From assembly GCF_000321225.1 (NCBI RefSeq), contig NW_004451873.1:62001-126000 (forward strand): a stretch of 64,000 nucleotides of DNA, given 5' to 3'. Within the stretch, counting starts at the first letter, position 1; each line of letters begins with the position of its first letter. The DNA is from Odobenus rosmarus divergens (lineage: Eukaryota > Chordata > Mammalia > Carnivora > Odobenidae). The translations under genes and the position numbers were made by a program. The notes under the pieces are model-generated. The model worked only from the letters and a program-made list of their open reading frames with translations. It was not told where the DNA came from and made no database searches. Of the stretch, positions 54,875 through 64,000 are shown one piece after another.

Positions 54875-55135
54875 CCAAGTGTAGTGCTGTGGGAAGAGAC
54901 CAGATTTTGGAAGGAATCAGACCTGGGTTCAAATCCCAGCTCTGCCACTTCGTAGCTCTATGACCTTGGGCTAGTTATCTGACCTTTCTGAGTCTGTTAC
55001 CTCATTTGTAAAATGGGAATAATTATGGTACCGCCTCACAAGGACCCATGAGGACCAGATGAGAAAAGTAGCAGATGTGAAATGCCCAGCCCAGCGCCTG
55101 GCACACACCGTAGTAGGTGCTCAATAAATCAGGTT
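54875..55135 (+). repeat. MIR SINE in 3' UTR, near full length
   Basis: cagacctgggttcaaatccc, agctctgccacttcgtagct, gttacctcatttgtaaaatg, gtaggtgctcaataaatcag. It brings an AATAAA at 55123-55128. Confidence 0.95.
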
Positions 55136-55179
55136 TCTTCTGCCCCCTCCTCATGTGCCCAGCCCACTGCTCCAACAAG

Positions 55180-55565
55180 CTGTGGTGAGAGTCCAAAGAA
55201 CTTTGGCTGAGGGCTCCAGGACCTTATGATCTCAGGACACAGGAGGTGGCTGGGCCTCCTTGCAGGGCCTCCTGTGGCCAGTGGTGGGCTTGAGCCAGGC
55301 CTTGAGAGTGGGAAGATTTAGAGAGGAGGAAGGAAAGAGAAGCGGGGAGGCGAAGAAAGGGGAGCGGGGTTGGGATGCAGTGCACGGTGAGGACGGGGCT
55401 GAGGTGGGTGCCTACGTGTAGAGTCAGGGCTTTGGGTGGAGATCCAGAGGCGTTGGATGGCAGCCTGAGGGCTTTGGCCTTGATTCTGAAGGCACCTGGT
55501 CCCGGAAGCAGGTTCAGAATGGGGGCCGATGTGAAAGCAGCTCAGATGCCTCCTGAGGCACACTC
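55180..55565 (-). mobile_element. L2 fragment in 3' UTR
   Basis: Antisense L2 phrases: agggctttggccttgattct, ggcacctggtcccggaagca, gttcagaatgggggccgatg. Confidence 0.6.
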
Positions 55566-56130
55566 CTCCTCCCCAGCCAGACTCTGCCAGGGCCAAGGTT
55601 AGTGGTCTGACTCCACCTGTCTATTGGGCGGGAGCAGGTTTGGCTGCTGAGACCTGCAGAGTGGGGAGGGCTGGTCCCACCTTGTCCAACCAGAACCCCC
55701 CTCCATGCTCCAGCCGGAATGAAGTCAAGATCAGATTTGGTCCTGAGTTGTCCTGGGTTGTGGGGCAGGCCAGTATCTCCATGGATGGGCCACAGGGAGA
55801 GGGAGACAGCCATCCAGGAGAGAAGGTGGTGAAGGATCCTGGGATCTTGGGGAGAGACTAGGCGCCTGGCTGGGGTCTTCGGTGGGCAGGAGGATGCCCC
55901 TTGGGCCCAGGGAGTTCTCAGAGCAGGAAGGATTTAAGTGGCAGCCTCAACCTGAGTTGTGCACACACCGCTGCCCCCCTCAAGGAAGGCGGCAGGACTT
56001 GATCCAAAGCCTGTCTAGTCCTGGGGGGGGGGCGGTGGGGAGGGGAGAGGAGCAGGGGTGGAGGCTGCAGGGGCATGAGGCTTGAGGACCACTCCCCTTG
56101 CCATCAGGGCCTGGCCTCACCACCGTCTTC

Positions 56131-56174
56131 ACACACACACACGTGCGCGCACACACACACACGCACACGCACGC
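56131..56174. repeat. (CA)n with CpG-containing centre
   Basis: CA run, cgtgcgcgc, CA run, then cgcacacgcacgc. Confidence 0.95.
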
Positions 56175-56337
56175 ATTTTATAAAAGCTCTGACCCAGCCC
56201 AGCCACTCTTCAGAGACTGGGGAAGCCAGGTCCAGTCAGTGGGCCCACCCATCCCCAACCCCCCCCCCAAGCAATTTTCAAATCTACCACTTTTAAAACA
56301 GAAAACGGTAAATGCACCGTGTTGTATATTTTATTTA

Positions 56338-56343
56338 AATAAA
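56338..56343 (+). terminator. HCN4: Probable HCN4 polyadenylation signal
   Basis: AATAAA in tatttaaataaaaaaattcc at the end of an AT-rich block, the best canonical signal downstream of the stop outside a repeat. Cleavage would fall at about 56,355-56,365. A rival is the MIR-borne AATAAA at 55123. Confidence 0.6.
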
Positions 56344-56362
56344 AAAATTCCAGCAGATGCTG

Positions 56363-58790
56363 TCTTCTTCCAAGGCTCTGGGATTGGGAGCAGAGAGTAA
56401 GGTCAGTGGGGTACGCTGGAGGCTCAGGAGCCAGGCTGTGGTGGGTGGGGGGGCACGGCCCCTAGAGCCCTTGGGGGCACTTGGGGGCACAAGCCTGTGT
56501 CCCCCAGAGCAGGGAGCGTAGGTGTGAGGCCGTGTGAGAGGGCTGGCTGCGGCGGCAGGCGCGCGCTGTTCGTGGGCTGGTGAGTCATTAAGGAGGAGAG
56601 AGAGCGCGAGCGTGTGTGTCCTTTGTCCCCTGGTGGAGCTGTGAGACCCTGACTCAGCCCCCGCCCACCCCAGCGGCCAGGGCTGGGACTCCTTGGTGCT
56701 CCCGGAAGGGGAAGGAGGACGGTCACTGTGCACGTGGACTCCACTGGGATCCTGAAGATGGGCCCTCAGAAACTGGAGGGTGGCTGGGGGACCAAAGGTG
56801 ACTGGGTGGGCGTAGGGTGTCATGGCCAGGACAGAGGGCCTCAGAGCGGCCAACGGTGGGACACAGCTGCTGGGCCCCTGAGCGGTCTGGGGAAGCTGAG
56901 GGCACACTGGGGATGGGCGGCTTCGCTGTTAGGAGGTAGGGCACCCACTCCCTCCTGACGGGCCGGCGGGGGGCCCTGGGCTTGGCCCCCACACCCTCCA
57001 TGAAGCCTTCAGATGGCTGCCCTCACTCCCCCCGGGGCCGCAGGGGGTCCCCCCAGCCCCACGACCTGGTCGGATGGGGGAGAGGCAGCCATCGGCGGCT
57101 GGAACAACGAAGTCCCTGGGGCTCCCGGCTCTGCACACGGGGACTGCCTGCTGTGCGGCCCCTTGAGGGAGGAGGGGAAGTCCTCCGGAAAGGGCAGGGA
57201 ACCCGGTCCTCATCCCTGACGGCCGAGTGGATGCTGTTTCCATGGGAACCGGCCTCCGAGTCCCGTTGCTAAGGAGGCAGCTCGGCAGGCCCAGCGTCCC
57301 CATGACAACTGCCCCCTGCGGCCCAGGCAGGGCGGCTCCTCAGGGACCGGCCGAGGGCGGAGGTGGCCCACGGGCCTGGCCTTTGAGGCTACAGGGAAGC
57401 CTTTTCCAACAGTCACTGATTTAGTCCAGCCAAACCTCGCGGGGCAGAGGTGCACCTGGGTGGCCCCAAGGATAGTCACCCACACCCACCAGCCCTGCCC
57501 ACCCAGGACAAATCCCCCAGGTACCTGCCCTGGGCTTTGCTCCTCTACTGGGGGCCGGGAGGGGGCGGGCAACACCAGTCACTGTCTTCTCTGTTCCTTG
57601 ACTCCAAAAGGACACTTAGTAAGTACCCACCGTGTGCCAGGCGCTGGGTGCTTCCCCCTTCTCTCCCTCTCCCTACACCGCCCTGACCGGTCAGAGTTCA
57701 CCTCAGCTACAGCAAGCCAAAGGGCACGGACGCGCGGCCGGGCGAGGAACTTGCCCCCGACCAGGTGGCTGGAATGTGAAGGGACCAGGACGCACGCCGG
57801 CTCCTGGGGACGCCCCGCCTGCCCCTCTCCACTGGTGCCACGCTGAGGCCTGATGCTAGGAGCAGCCCGGCCGGGGGAAGGCAAGAAAGCTCATGTTGTC
57901 TGGAAGAATTTAAAAACAAGAATAAAAATGACAAACTGTCAGTTTGCTAGCTCTTCTCTGTCATCCTCACCACGTACTGGCAATCCTGAACAACGTCGGG
58001 GATCCAATACTCCCTCCCCACCGCGGCAGGCAGTGCCCCCCCCCCAGAAATGCCCCCCGCCTCGGTGCCTTGCGGTCGGCTGCTGCGAGTGCAGGGGGTG
58101 GGGGCAGGCCTGAAGGCATCCTTTCCGCCTTCCTGGGGATAAGCCGGACTGACATTTGTGCAATCACTTGGAAAAAGTTTGACAAAATTCCTCCCTCAAC
58201 TTTGTGTTTGTTCCCAGCTGCTGATGTTCGGCTTCTCAGCCAAACTTCTGGAGAGCCGTCTCTGCTCCCCACCTGCATGTCCCTTCCTCCGAGTCACTTC
58301 GTCCTCCACTGCAATCTGGCCCCCACTTCCTGGCCACACGCGGCCCCAGACCAGGTCAGCAGCGGCCCTCCCTGCACACCCAGGGGCAGCTTCCCGCCGG
58401 CAGAGTGTGACCTCGCTGACCCGGCTCGGCCCCCCTCCCCAGCCTCAGCGCAAGGGGCTCTCCTTCGTCCTGGTGGGGAGTGTTTCCAGGCTGCCCCTTG
58501 CCCCCCCCCTTCTTACTGTGCCCACACTTTCTGGAAACCTCACCCATGCCCTTGGCTCCCCCGGCCTGGCGGGGCAGGCCTCCCTGGGCTCCCCCTCTGT
58601 TCAAGCCCCCAGTCCCCTGAGCTTCAGCCTGGGCACCTGCTGCTGGGGTCCCTGGGCTCCTTATATTTCTTTGACCCTTCTCTGAGCCACCTCTTATTCT
58701 TTCTGGAGTTTGGAGCTTCCAGGTGCCCCACAGAGCCTCGGCTCCAGCCCTGCCCTGCCCCCTGCTGATTCTGCTTCTCCAACTTTCTTT
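56363..58790. other. GC-rich downstream region, no gene recognised
   Basis: CpG-moderate unique sequence. No exon with family resemblance. It contains the X-box-like motifs below and a MIR/L2-like scrap at about 57,612-57,650. In human the next gene downstream is NEO1, in convergent orientation as I recall; none of it is visible here. Confidence 0.5.
57236..57309. promoter_or_regulatory. Pair of RFX X-box-like palindromes
   Basis: GTTTCCATGGGAAC (57236-57249) fits GTTNCCATGGNAAC fully; GTCCCCATGACAAC (57296-57309) fits a relaxed X-box; GTTGCTAAGG (57265-57274) between them is a half site. RFX factors bind such sites. Motif evidence only. Confidence 0.35.
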
Positions 58791-58799
58791 CTCTTGAGG

Positions 58800-60025
58800 G
58801 TAGAGATTTCATACACACAGAAGAAGATATAAATAAACACATAATACATACAAAATAAATACATAAATAAGACATTAAAAATATGATAAGCAGCCATGTA
58901 CCAATCACTCCATTTTAAAAAACAGAGCACAAGGAATTCCTCTGAAGGCCTCTGAGCTGGTCTCCAACAGTATCCCTCTCCTCTCCAAGGAAAACCACGC
59001 ATCTGCACTTTAATTCTCTCATTCCCTTACTTTTCCTGACACTTTTACTGCTGAAATAAAATGCCTCTAAACCATATATTCAGTTGCTTACCAAGGTTGG
59101 GGGGTTAGGGATTGGAAGGAGTTCTCTTTGCAGGGAGGAGGATTTCATCAATAATACTCAGAATTGTTGATGTATGGGGATAATAAAAAGCAGACCGAGT
59201 TTTAGTTCATTTTCTTGTTTTCAGTTTCTTTACAAATGATCTATCTTTCCTGCCTGCTCCACTTTCGTCCACCACTAAGTACGTTAGTAAGAATCTGAGC
59301 TTTGGGTAAGTGGTATCATGCCTTATGTAGTCTCCAGTGATTTGCTGGTTTTGTTCAGTATTGTAATTTTGAGACCCTGTTGATGCACGGAGCGTAGTTA
59401 ACTCATTTTCACTGCTGTATCACATTCCAATATATGCTTTGCCTCACATTTTCACAGGCGTTCTTCTGGAGATAGCTCTCTCAGTTGGTCCCAGTTCCCG
59501 TTATTACAAACACTGCTACTAGAAACGTTCTTGTTTGTGGCTCTGCATAAAGATGCGTAAAAAGATCTCTAGGCTCTGTATCTAGTTGCAGAATAACTGA
59601 GTCATAGGATGAATTAATCTTGGCTTTACAAGATCATGTCAAACTGTTTTACGTAGTTCTAACAATTTATACTCCCACCTGCAGCGTATGAGTTACTCTT
59701 GCTCCACATTCTTGCCAATAATTGGAATCATCAGACTTTGTTATTTTTCCCAATCTAGTCATATTTGATTATGTTTTAATGTGCAAATCCCTAATTACTA
59801 GTAAGGTTGAATGTTTTCTCATATATTCATTTGCCATTCGTATTTCCTCTTCAGAGAAATATTTTTTCATGTATTTTGCCTGATTTCCTATTATCTTGTT
59901 ATTGATTTGTAGCAGTTTTACACACACACACACACACACACACAGGCACACACATCTATTTGGGAAACACATTCTTTGTTCATGACGTGTTACAAATATC
60001 TTCTTCCTGTTTAAGGCTTTTATTT
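58800..60025 (-). mobile_element. Old L1 3' region (left part)
   Basis: Minus-orientation old L1: cactgctgtatcacattcca, gcagaataactgagtcatag, tatactcccacctgcagcgt, ttgccaataattgg, tcatatattcatttgccatt. Continues at 61,006 beyond the inserted younger L1. Contains the CA run at 59,920. Confidence 0.8.
59920..59953. repeat. (CA)n microsatellite
   Basis: Uninterrupted CA run with a terminal ggcacacac. Confidence 0.95.
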
Positions 60026-61005
60026 AAAAATTTTTTTTTAATTTTATTAAAAATTTTTTTAAATTTTATTTTATGTTATGTTAATCACCATACATTACAT
60101 CATTAGTTTTTGATGTAGTGTTCCATGATTCATTGTTTGCGTATAACACCTAATACCCATCACCAGGCTAACCCATCCCCCACCCCCCTCCCCTCTAGAA
60201 CCCTCAGTTTGTTTCTCAGAGTCCATCGTCTCTCATGGTTCGTCTCCCCCTCCGATGTCCCCCCCTTCATTTTCCCTTCCTACTATCTTCTTTTTTTTTT
60301 TTAGATTTTATTTATTTATTTATTTGAGAAAGCGAGAATACGAGAGAGAGAAAGAGAGCACATGAGAGGGGGGAGGGTCAGAGGGAGAAGCAGACTCCCC
60401 GCTGAGCAGGGACCCCGATGCAGGACTCGATCCCGGGACTCCAGGATCATACCTGAGCCGAAGGCAGTTGCTGAACCAACTGAGCCACCCAGGTGCCCCT
60501 ATCTTCTTTTTTTTAACATATAATGTATTATTTGTTTCAGAAGTACAGATCCGTGATTCATCAGTCTTGTACAATTCACAGCGCTCACCATAGCACACAC
60601 CCTACCCAATGTCTATCACCCAGCCACCCCATCCCTCCCACCCCCCACCACTCCAGCAACCCTCAGTTTGTTTCCTGAGATCAAGAGTTCCTCACATCAG
60701 TGAGATCATATGATACATGTCTTCCTCTGATTGATTTATTTCACTCAGCATAATACCCTCCAGTTCCATCCACGTCGTTGCAAATGGCAAAATCTCATTC
60801 CTTTTGATGGCTGCATAATATTCCATTGTGTATATATACCACGTCTTCTTTATCCATTCATCTGTCGATGGACATCTTGGCTCTTTCCACAGTTTGGCTA
60901 TTGTGGACATTGGTGCTATAAACATTGGGGTGCACGTACCCCTTTGGATCCCTACATTTGTATCTTTGTGGTAAATACCCAGTAGTGCAATTGCTGGGTC
61001 GTACT
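60026..61005 (-). mobile_element. Younger carnivore L1, 5'-truncated
   Basis: In minus orientation the ORF2 C-terminus is readable at 60,925-60,692: PRCPSTDEWIKKTWYIYTME, then EYYAAIKRNEILPFATTWME, ending YHMISLM. The 3' UTR follows with the carnivore-type sequences read in reverse as catagcacacaccctaccca and tccatgattcattgtttgcg, ending at a T-rich (poly-A) edge near 60,030. Interrupted by the Can-SINE at 60,299. Confidence 0.92.
60299..60498 (-). mobile_element. Can-SINE inserted in L1 3' UTR
   Basis: ttagattttatttatttatt, GA block, then the reverse head ending aactgagccacccaggtgcc. Flanked by ctatcttctttttttt at 60283-60298 and 60499-60514, a perfect 16-bp target-site duplication, so this is a young copy. 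Confidence 0.97.
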
Positions 61006-61600
61006 TTTTTTAGTTTTGATAAACAGAAGTTTTACATTTTAGTGAGGTCCAGTTTAGCAATATTTTTAAAAAAATGTCTAGTATTTCTTTAGTGTCTTTT
61101 TTGCTGGTCTAAGAAACCTATCTGCCTCTGATGTTATAAAGATGTTCTTCTATATTAATTTGTAAAAATGTGAAGTGTTGCTTAACCTAACCCCACCTAA
61201 CTTTGGTATGGTATCAGGGCAGAATTCAATTTCATTTTTGCCCCATATGGACAACCAACTGTTCCTACTAATTTACAATGTCACTTCTATCTCATCTCTG
61301 GGTCTATGTTGAGGCTCTGTGTTCGGTGCCTTTAGTTTGCCTATCCTTGTTCAAAGAGTACCCTGTCTCAGTCACTCTAGTATGTTGATGTCTAGTTGAG
61401 CCAGTCCCCACCTTCTCCCTCTTAAGGAATGTCTTGACTATTCTAGGCTCTTCGTACCATGATATACATTGTATAATCACTTTGTTAAGATGCATGAAGA
61501 CTTCAGTGGACTTCTCATTTGAAATTACATAAATATTATTATTAAAATTTGTATTCCTATGGGTGAACAGGGTATAATTCTCCCCACACTTGGGTCTTCT
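61006..61600 (-). mobile_element. Old L1 (right part)
   Basis: Continues the element of 58,800: aagttttacattttagtgag, tttgccccatatggacaacc, tcttgactattctaggctct, all old-L1 phrases in reverse orientation. Confidence 0.75.
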
Positions 61601-61614
61601 TTAAATTTTTTTTT

Positions 61615-61965
61615 GGGGGGGGTACTAGTCAGGATAATTAGCACTCGCTGCCCCAACAGAAAAAGCTCCAAATTTCAATGGTTTCACACAATGAAGGTTT
61701 ACTCCAGCTCAAGTAAATTCCTCTGCAGGCTGGGCAGCCACTCTCCTCACAGATGTCAGCTGGAACCCCTGGTCCCCTGATCACTGTGGGAGGAGCGAGA
61801 CAACTGGAAGAGATGAGTGATTATGAACCACTTCTCTCCCGCAGCGACACACTTCACTTCCTCTCATAGTCTGTTGTCACTTGGCCACCACGTAACTGCA
61901 AGGAGGCTGTGAAACCTGAGGGAGCATATGGAATATTTGCTGGGCATTAACTGCCTTTGCCAAAT
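61615..61965. repeat. Unclassified ancient interspersed repeat
   Basis: caatggtttcacacaatgaa, ggtttactccagctcaagta, cacacttcacttcctctcat, ctgcaaggaggctgtgaaac: phrases I associate with an old mammalian LTR or DNA transposon, family not recalled. Confidence 0.45.
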
Positions 61966-62003
61966 CTTTCACACGGCTTTATTTTTTTTTAATTTTTAAA
62001 AGG

Positions 62004-62189
62004 TATTATTTATTTATTTATTTATTTGAGAGAGAAAGAGAGAGAGAAAGCACGAGAGGGGAGAGGGTCAGAGGGAGAAGCAGACTCCCTGCCGAGCAGG
62101 GAGCCTGACGCGGGACTCGATCCAGGGACTCCAGGATCATGACCTGAGCTGAAGGCAGTCGCCCAACCAACTGAGCCACCCAGGCGCCC
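62004..62189 (-). mobile_element. Can-SINE
   Basis: ggtattatttatttatttat, GA block, gtcagagggagaagcagact, then the reverse head ending gagccacccaggcgcccg. Little diverged from the copy at 60,299. Confidence 0.96.
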
Positions 62190-62690
62190 GATGCCGAGCA
62201 TCTTTTCAGGTGTTTATTTGCTATCCATATGTGTACTTTGGTCAAGTAACCATTCCAATCTTTACCCATTGGTTTTTGTTGGGTCATTTGTTTTCTTAGT
62301 ATTGAATTATAAATAATATATTCAGAATACAAGCCCTTTATAATATATATGTTTTGTAAATATTTTCTCCCAGTTTATGGCTTGCCTTTTCATTTTCTTA
62401 ATCATGTCTTTCAAACGGTAAGCATTTTTTTAAGCTTTATTTATTTATTTTAGAGAGAGAGAGAGAGCATGAGCAGGAGGGGCAGAGGGGGAGACAGAAT
62501 CCATGCCCAGCACAAACCTGAAGTGGGGTTTGATCTCACCACCCAGAGATCATGACCCGAACTGAAACCAAGAGTCACACATTTAACCAACTGAGCTACC
62601 CAAGTGCCCCAAGTGGTAAACATTTTCAATTTTGATGACGCTCAACTCACTAAATTTTTCTTTTATGATTTGTGACTTTGGACAAGGGAA
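62190..62690 (-). mobile_element. Old L1 fragment, split by a Can-SINE
   Basis: gagcatcttttcaggtgttt, aaatattttctcccagttta, tggcttgccttttcattttc on the left of the SINE and attttcaattttgatgacgc, tttttcttttatgatttgtg on the right. Confidence 0.75.
62429..62610 (-). mobile_element. Can-SINE, older subtype
   Basis: ttaagctttatttatttatt then GA block and reverse head ending aactgagctacccaagtgcc. Flanks aacggtaagcatttt (62414) and aagtggtaaacatttt (62611) form an imperfect duplication. It has the 'gaaaccaagagtc' form also seen at 39,099. Confidence 0.92.
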
Positions 62691-64000
62691 TTAAAGGTGT
62701 ACACTAGAAAATATTTACTTAACACAGAAGAAGGTAGTAACAGAGTAATAAAGGGACCAAAAAAAAAAAAAACCCATAGAAAACAAATAGCAAAATGACA
62801 GATGTAAATTCTACCTTATTAGCGATTATATAAATATAAATAGTAAACACTCAAATTAAAAAGCAGAAATTGGCAGAATGAAAAATAAAACTGTATAATT
62901 CTGATAGATATGTATTAATACATAATCTAATCAAAATATATACTATAAATGCATTAATTAATATGTATTGATATATTTATATGTTAAATAGTACAATATT
63001 ATTTGTGATATATTATTTAATATATTAAATATATATTATATATATATATAAAATTCAACTCTATGCTGTCTATGAGAGACACATCTCATATCCAAAAACA
63101 CAAATAAGTTGAAAAGATGTGAAAAGATACATCATACAAATTTTAGCCAAAAGGGAGCTGGAGTGGCTATACCAACATCAAAGTATATTTTAAGACAAAA
63201 TCGGTACTAAAGACACGGAATGTTTTAAAATGATAAAGGGTCAATCTACCAAGAAGATTGAACAATTAAAAACACATATACACCTAACAACAGAGCCCCA
63301 GAATCCATGAAGCAAACCTGACATAATGGAAGGGAGAAATAGATAACTCAACAACAATAGTTGTAGACTTCAATACCCCACTCTCAATAATGGGTAAAAC
63401 GACTGGATAGAAAATCAGGAAGGAAATAAAAAATTTGAACAACAATATAAACCAACTAGATCTAACAGGTATCTAGAACACCCCACCTAACAACAGCAAA
63501 ATACATATTTTTCTCAAGTGCCCATGGAACATTCTTCAGGATAGACCATGCATCAGCCACAAAACAAGCCTCAATAAATTTTAAAAGAACTGAAATCATA
63601 CAAAATATGTTCTCTGATGACCATATAGTGAAATTAGAAATTCATAACAGAAGGAACTTTGCAAAATTTGCAACTATATGAAAATTAAACAACAGACTTC
63701 TAAAGAACAAAAGGGTCGAAGAAGAAATCACAGGGAATATTAGAAAGTAAACTGAGATGAACAAAAACACAACATACCAAAATTTACGGGGTGTAGCAAA
63801 AGCAGGGCTCAGAGGGAAATTTTTAGCAAATAAGCTACTATAGTTTAAAAAAGACCTTAAATCAATAACCTCAACATTCACCTTAGGAAAATTGGAAAAG
63901 AAAAGCAAACTAAACAAATCAAGTAGAAGGAAGGAAATAATAAAGATTAGAGCAGAAATAAATAAAATATAGAAAAATGATACAGAAAATCAGCAAAACC
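62691..64000 (+). mobile_element. L1 ORF2 endonuclease-region fossil, runs off window
   Basis: Plus-orientation old L1 ORF2. At 63,363 the frame reads VDFNTPLSIMGKTTG then a stop, matching the ORF2 endonuclease block GDFNTPLS. Nearby tcaagtgcccatggaacatt, tctgatgaccatatagtgaa and ggaaggaaataataaagatt are colinear with the following ORF2 linker. Stops and frameshifts abound. An AT-repeat at 62,930-63,050 interrupts it. The 3' end lies beyond 64,000. Confidence 0.88.
62930..63052. repeat. AT-rich low-complexity block
   Basis: Dense TATATA/TTAATA sequence ending in an uninterrupted (TA)n. Confidence 0.85.

Larger units (their letters stand above)
53677..56362 (+). other. HCN4: HCN4 3' UTR (approximate end)
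   Basis: From the TGA to the likely poly(A) site. It includes an A run at about 53,782, an AT-rich block at 54,190-54,265 (repeated gtatatg/gaatatg), two MIRs and an L2 fragment. Length about 2.7 kb. Confidence 0.7.

Noticed and set aside
56363..64000. 3' end of NEO1, expected downstream of HCN4
   Set aside because: No exon with neogenin resemblance seen on the minus strand; the rest of the window is repeats, so the gene must lie further on.

Overview
This is a mammalian nuclear genomic window dominated by one gene, HCN4, the cardiac pacemaker channel (hyperpolarisation-activated, cyclic-nucleotide-gated channel 4), on the + strand. The coding sequence is split into eight exons with GT/AG junctions and consistent phases. 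Spliced, it gives 3594 nt, or 1197 residues plus stop. The SINEs are Can-SINEs (tRNA-Lys-derived, head reading 'acctgggtggctcagt'), so the animal is a carnivoran. Their sequence looks like the non-canid caniform (bear, seal or mustelid) form, but the species cannot be fixed from this window.

Layout. Positions 1-11,000 are the 5' flank: no gene, a MaLR LTR, a readable L2 fossil, a 680-bp array of a 12-bp unit, and a 40-bp minisatellite holding a 50-N assembly gap. From 11,030 to 13,240 lies a CpG island with the TATA-less promoter, 5' UTR, a three-codon uORF and exon 1. Intron 1 (13,188-36,630) carries many MIR and L2 fragments, two Can-SINEs and the most interesting regulatory candidates: a 20/21 match to the REST/NRSF element (33,542-33,562), an adjacent AP-1 plus MEF2 pair (26,275-26,305), and a homeodomain/POU motif cluster (34,391-34,511). 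Exons 2 to 8 encode S1-S4, S5, the pore and S6, the C-linker, the cAMP-binding domain and the long proline-rich tail ending in SNL. The 3' UTR is about 2.7 kb, contains two MIRs and an L2 fragment, and probably ends at AATAAA 56,338.

From 56,400 to 58,790 the sequence is GC-rich and without a recognisable gene, with two RFX X-box-like motifs. From 58,790 to the end it is AT-rich and almost wholly repeats: an old L1 split by a younger carnivore L1 that is itself split by a Can-SINE, further Can-SINEs, and an L1 ORF2 endonuclease fossil running off the window.

I found no undescribed gene system. The value of the window is a complete HCN4 gene model, a set of testable regulatory elements, and datable nested insertions. 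Motif and repeat calls were made by reading against remembered consensus sequences, so repeat boundaries are approximate (tens of bases) except where target-site duplications are given.
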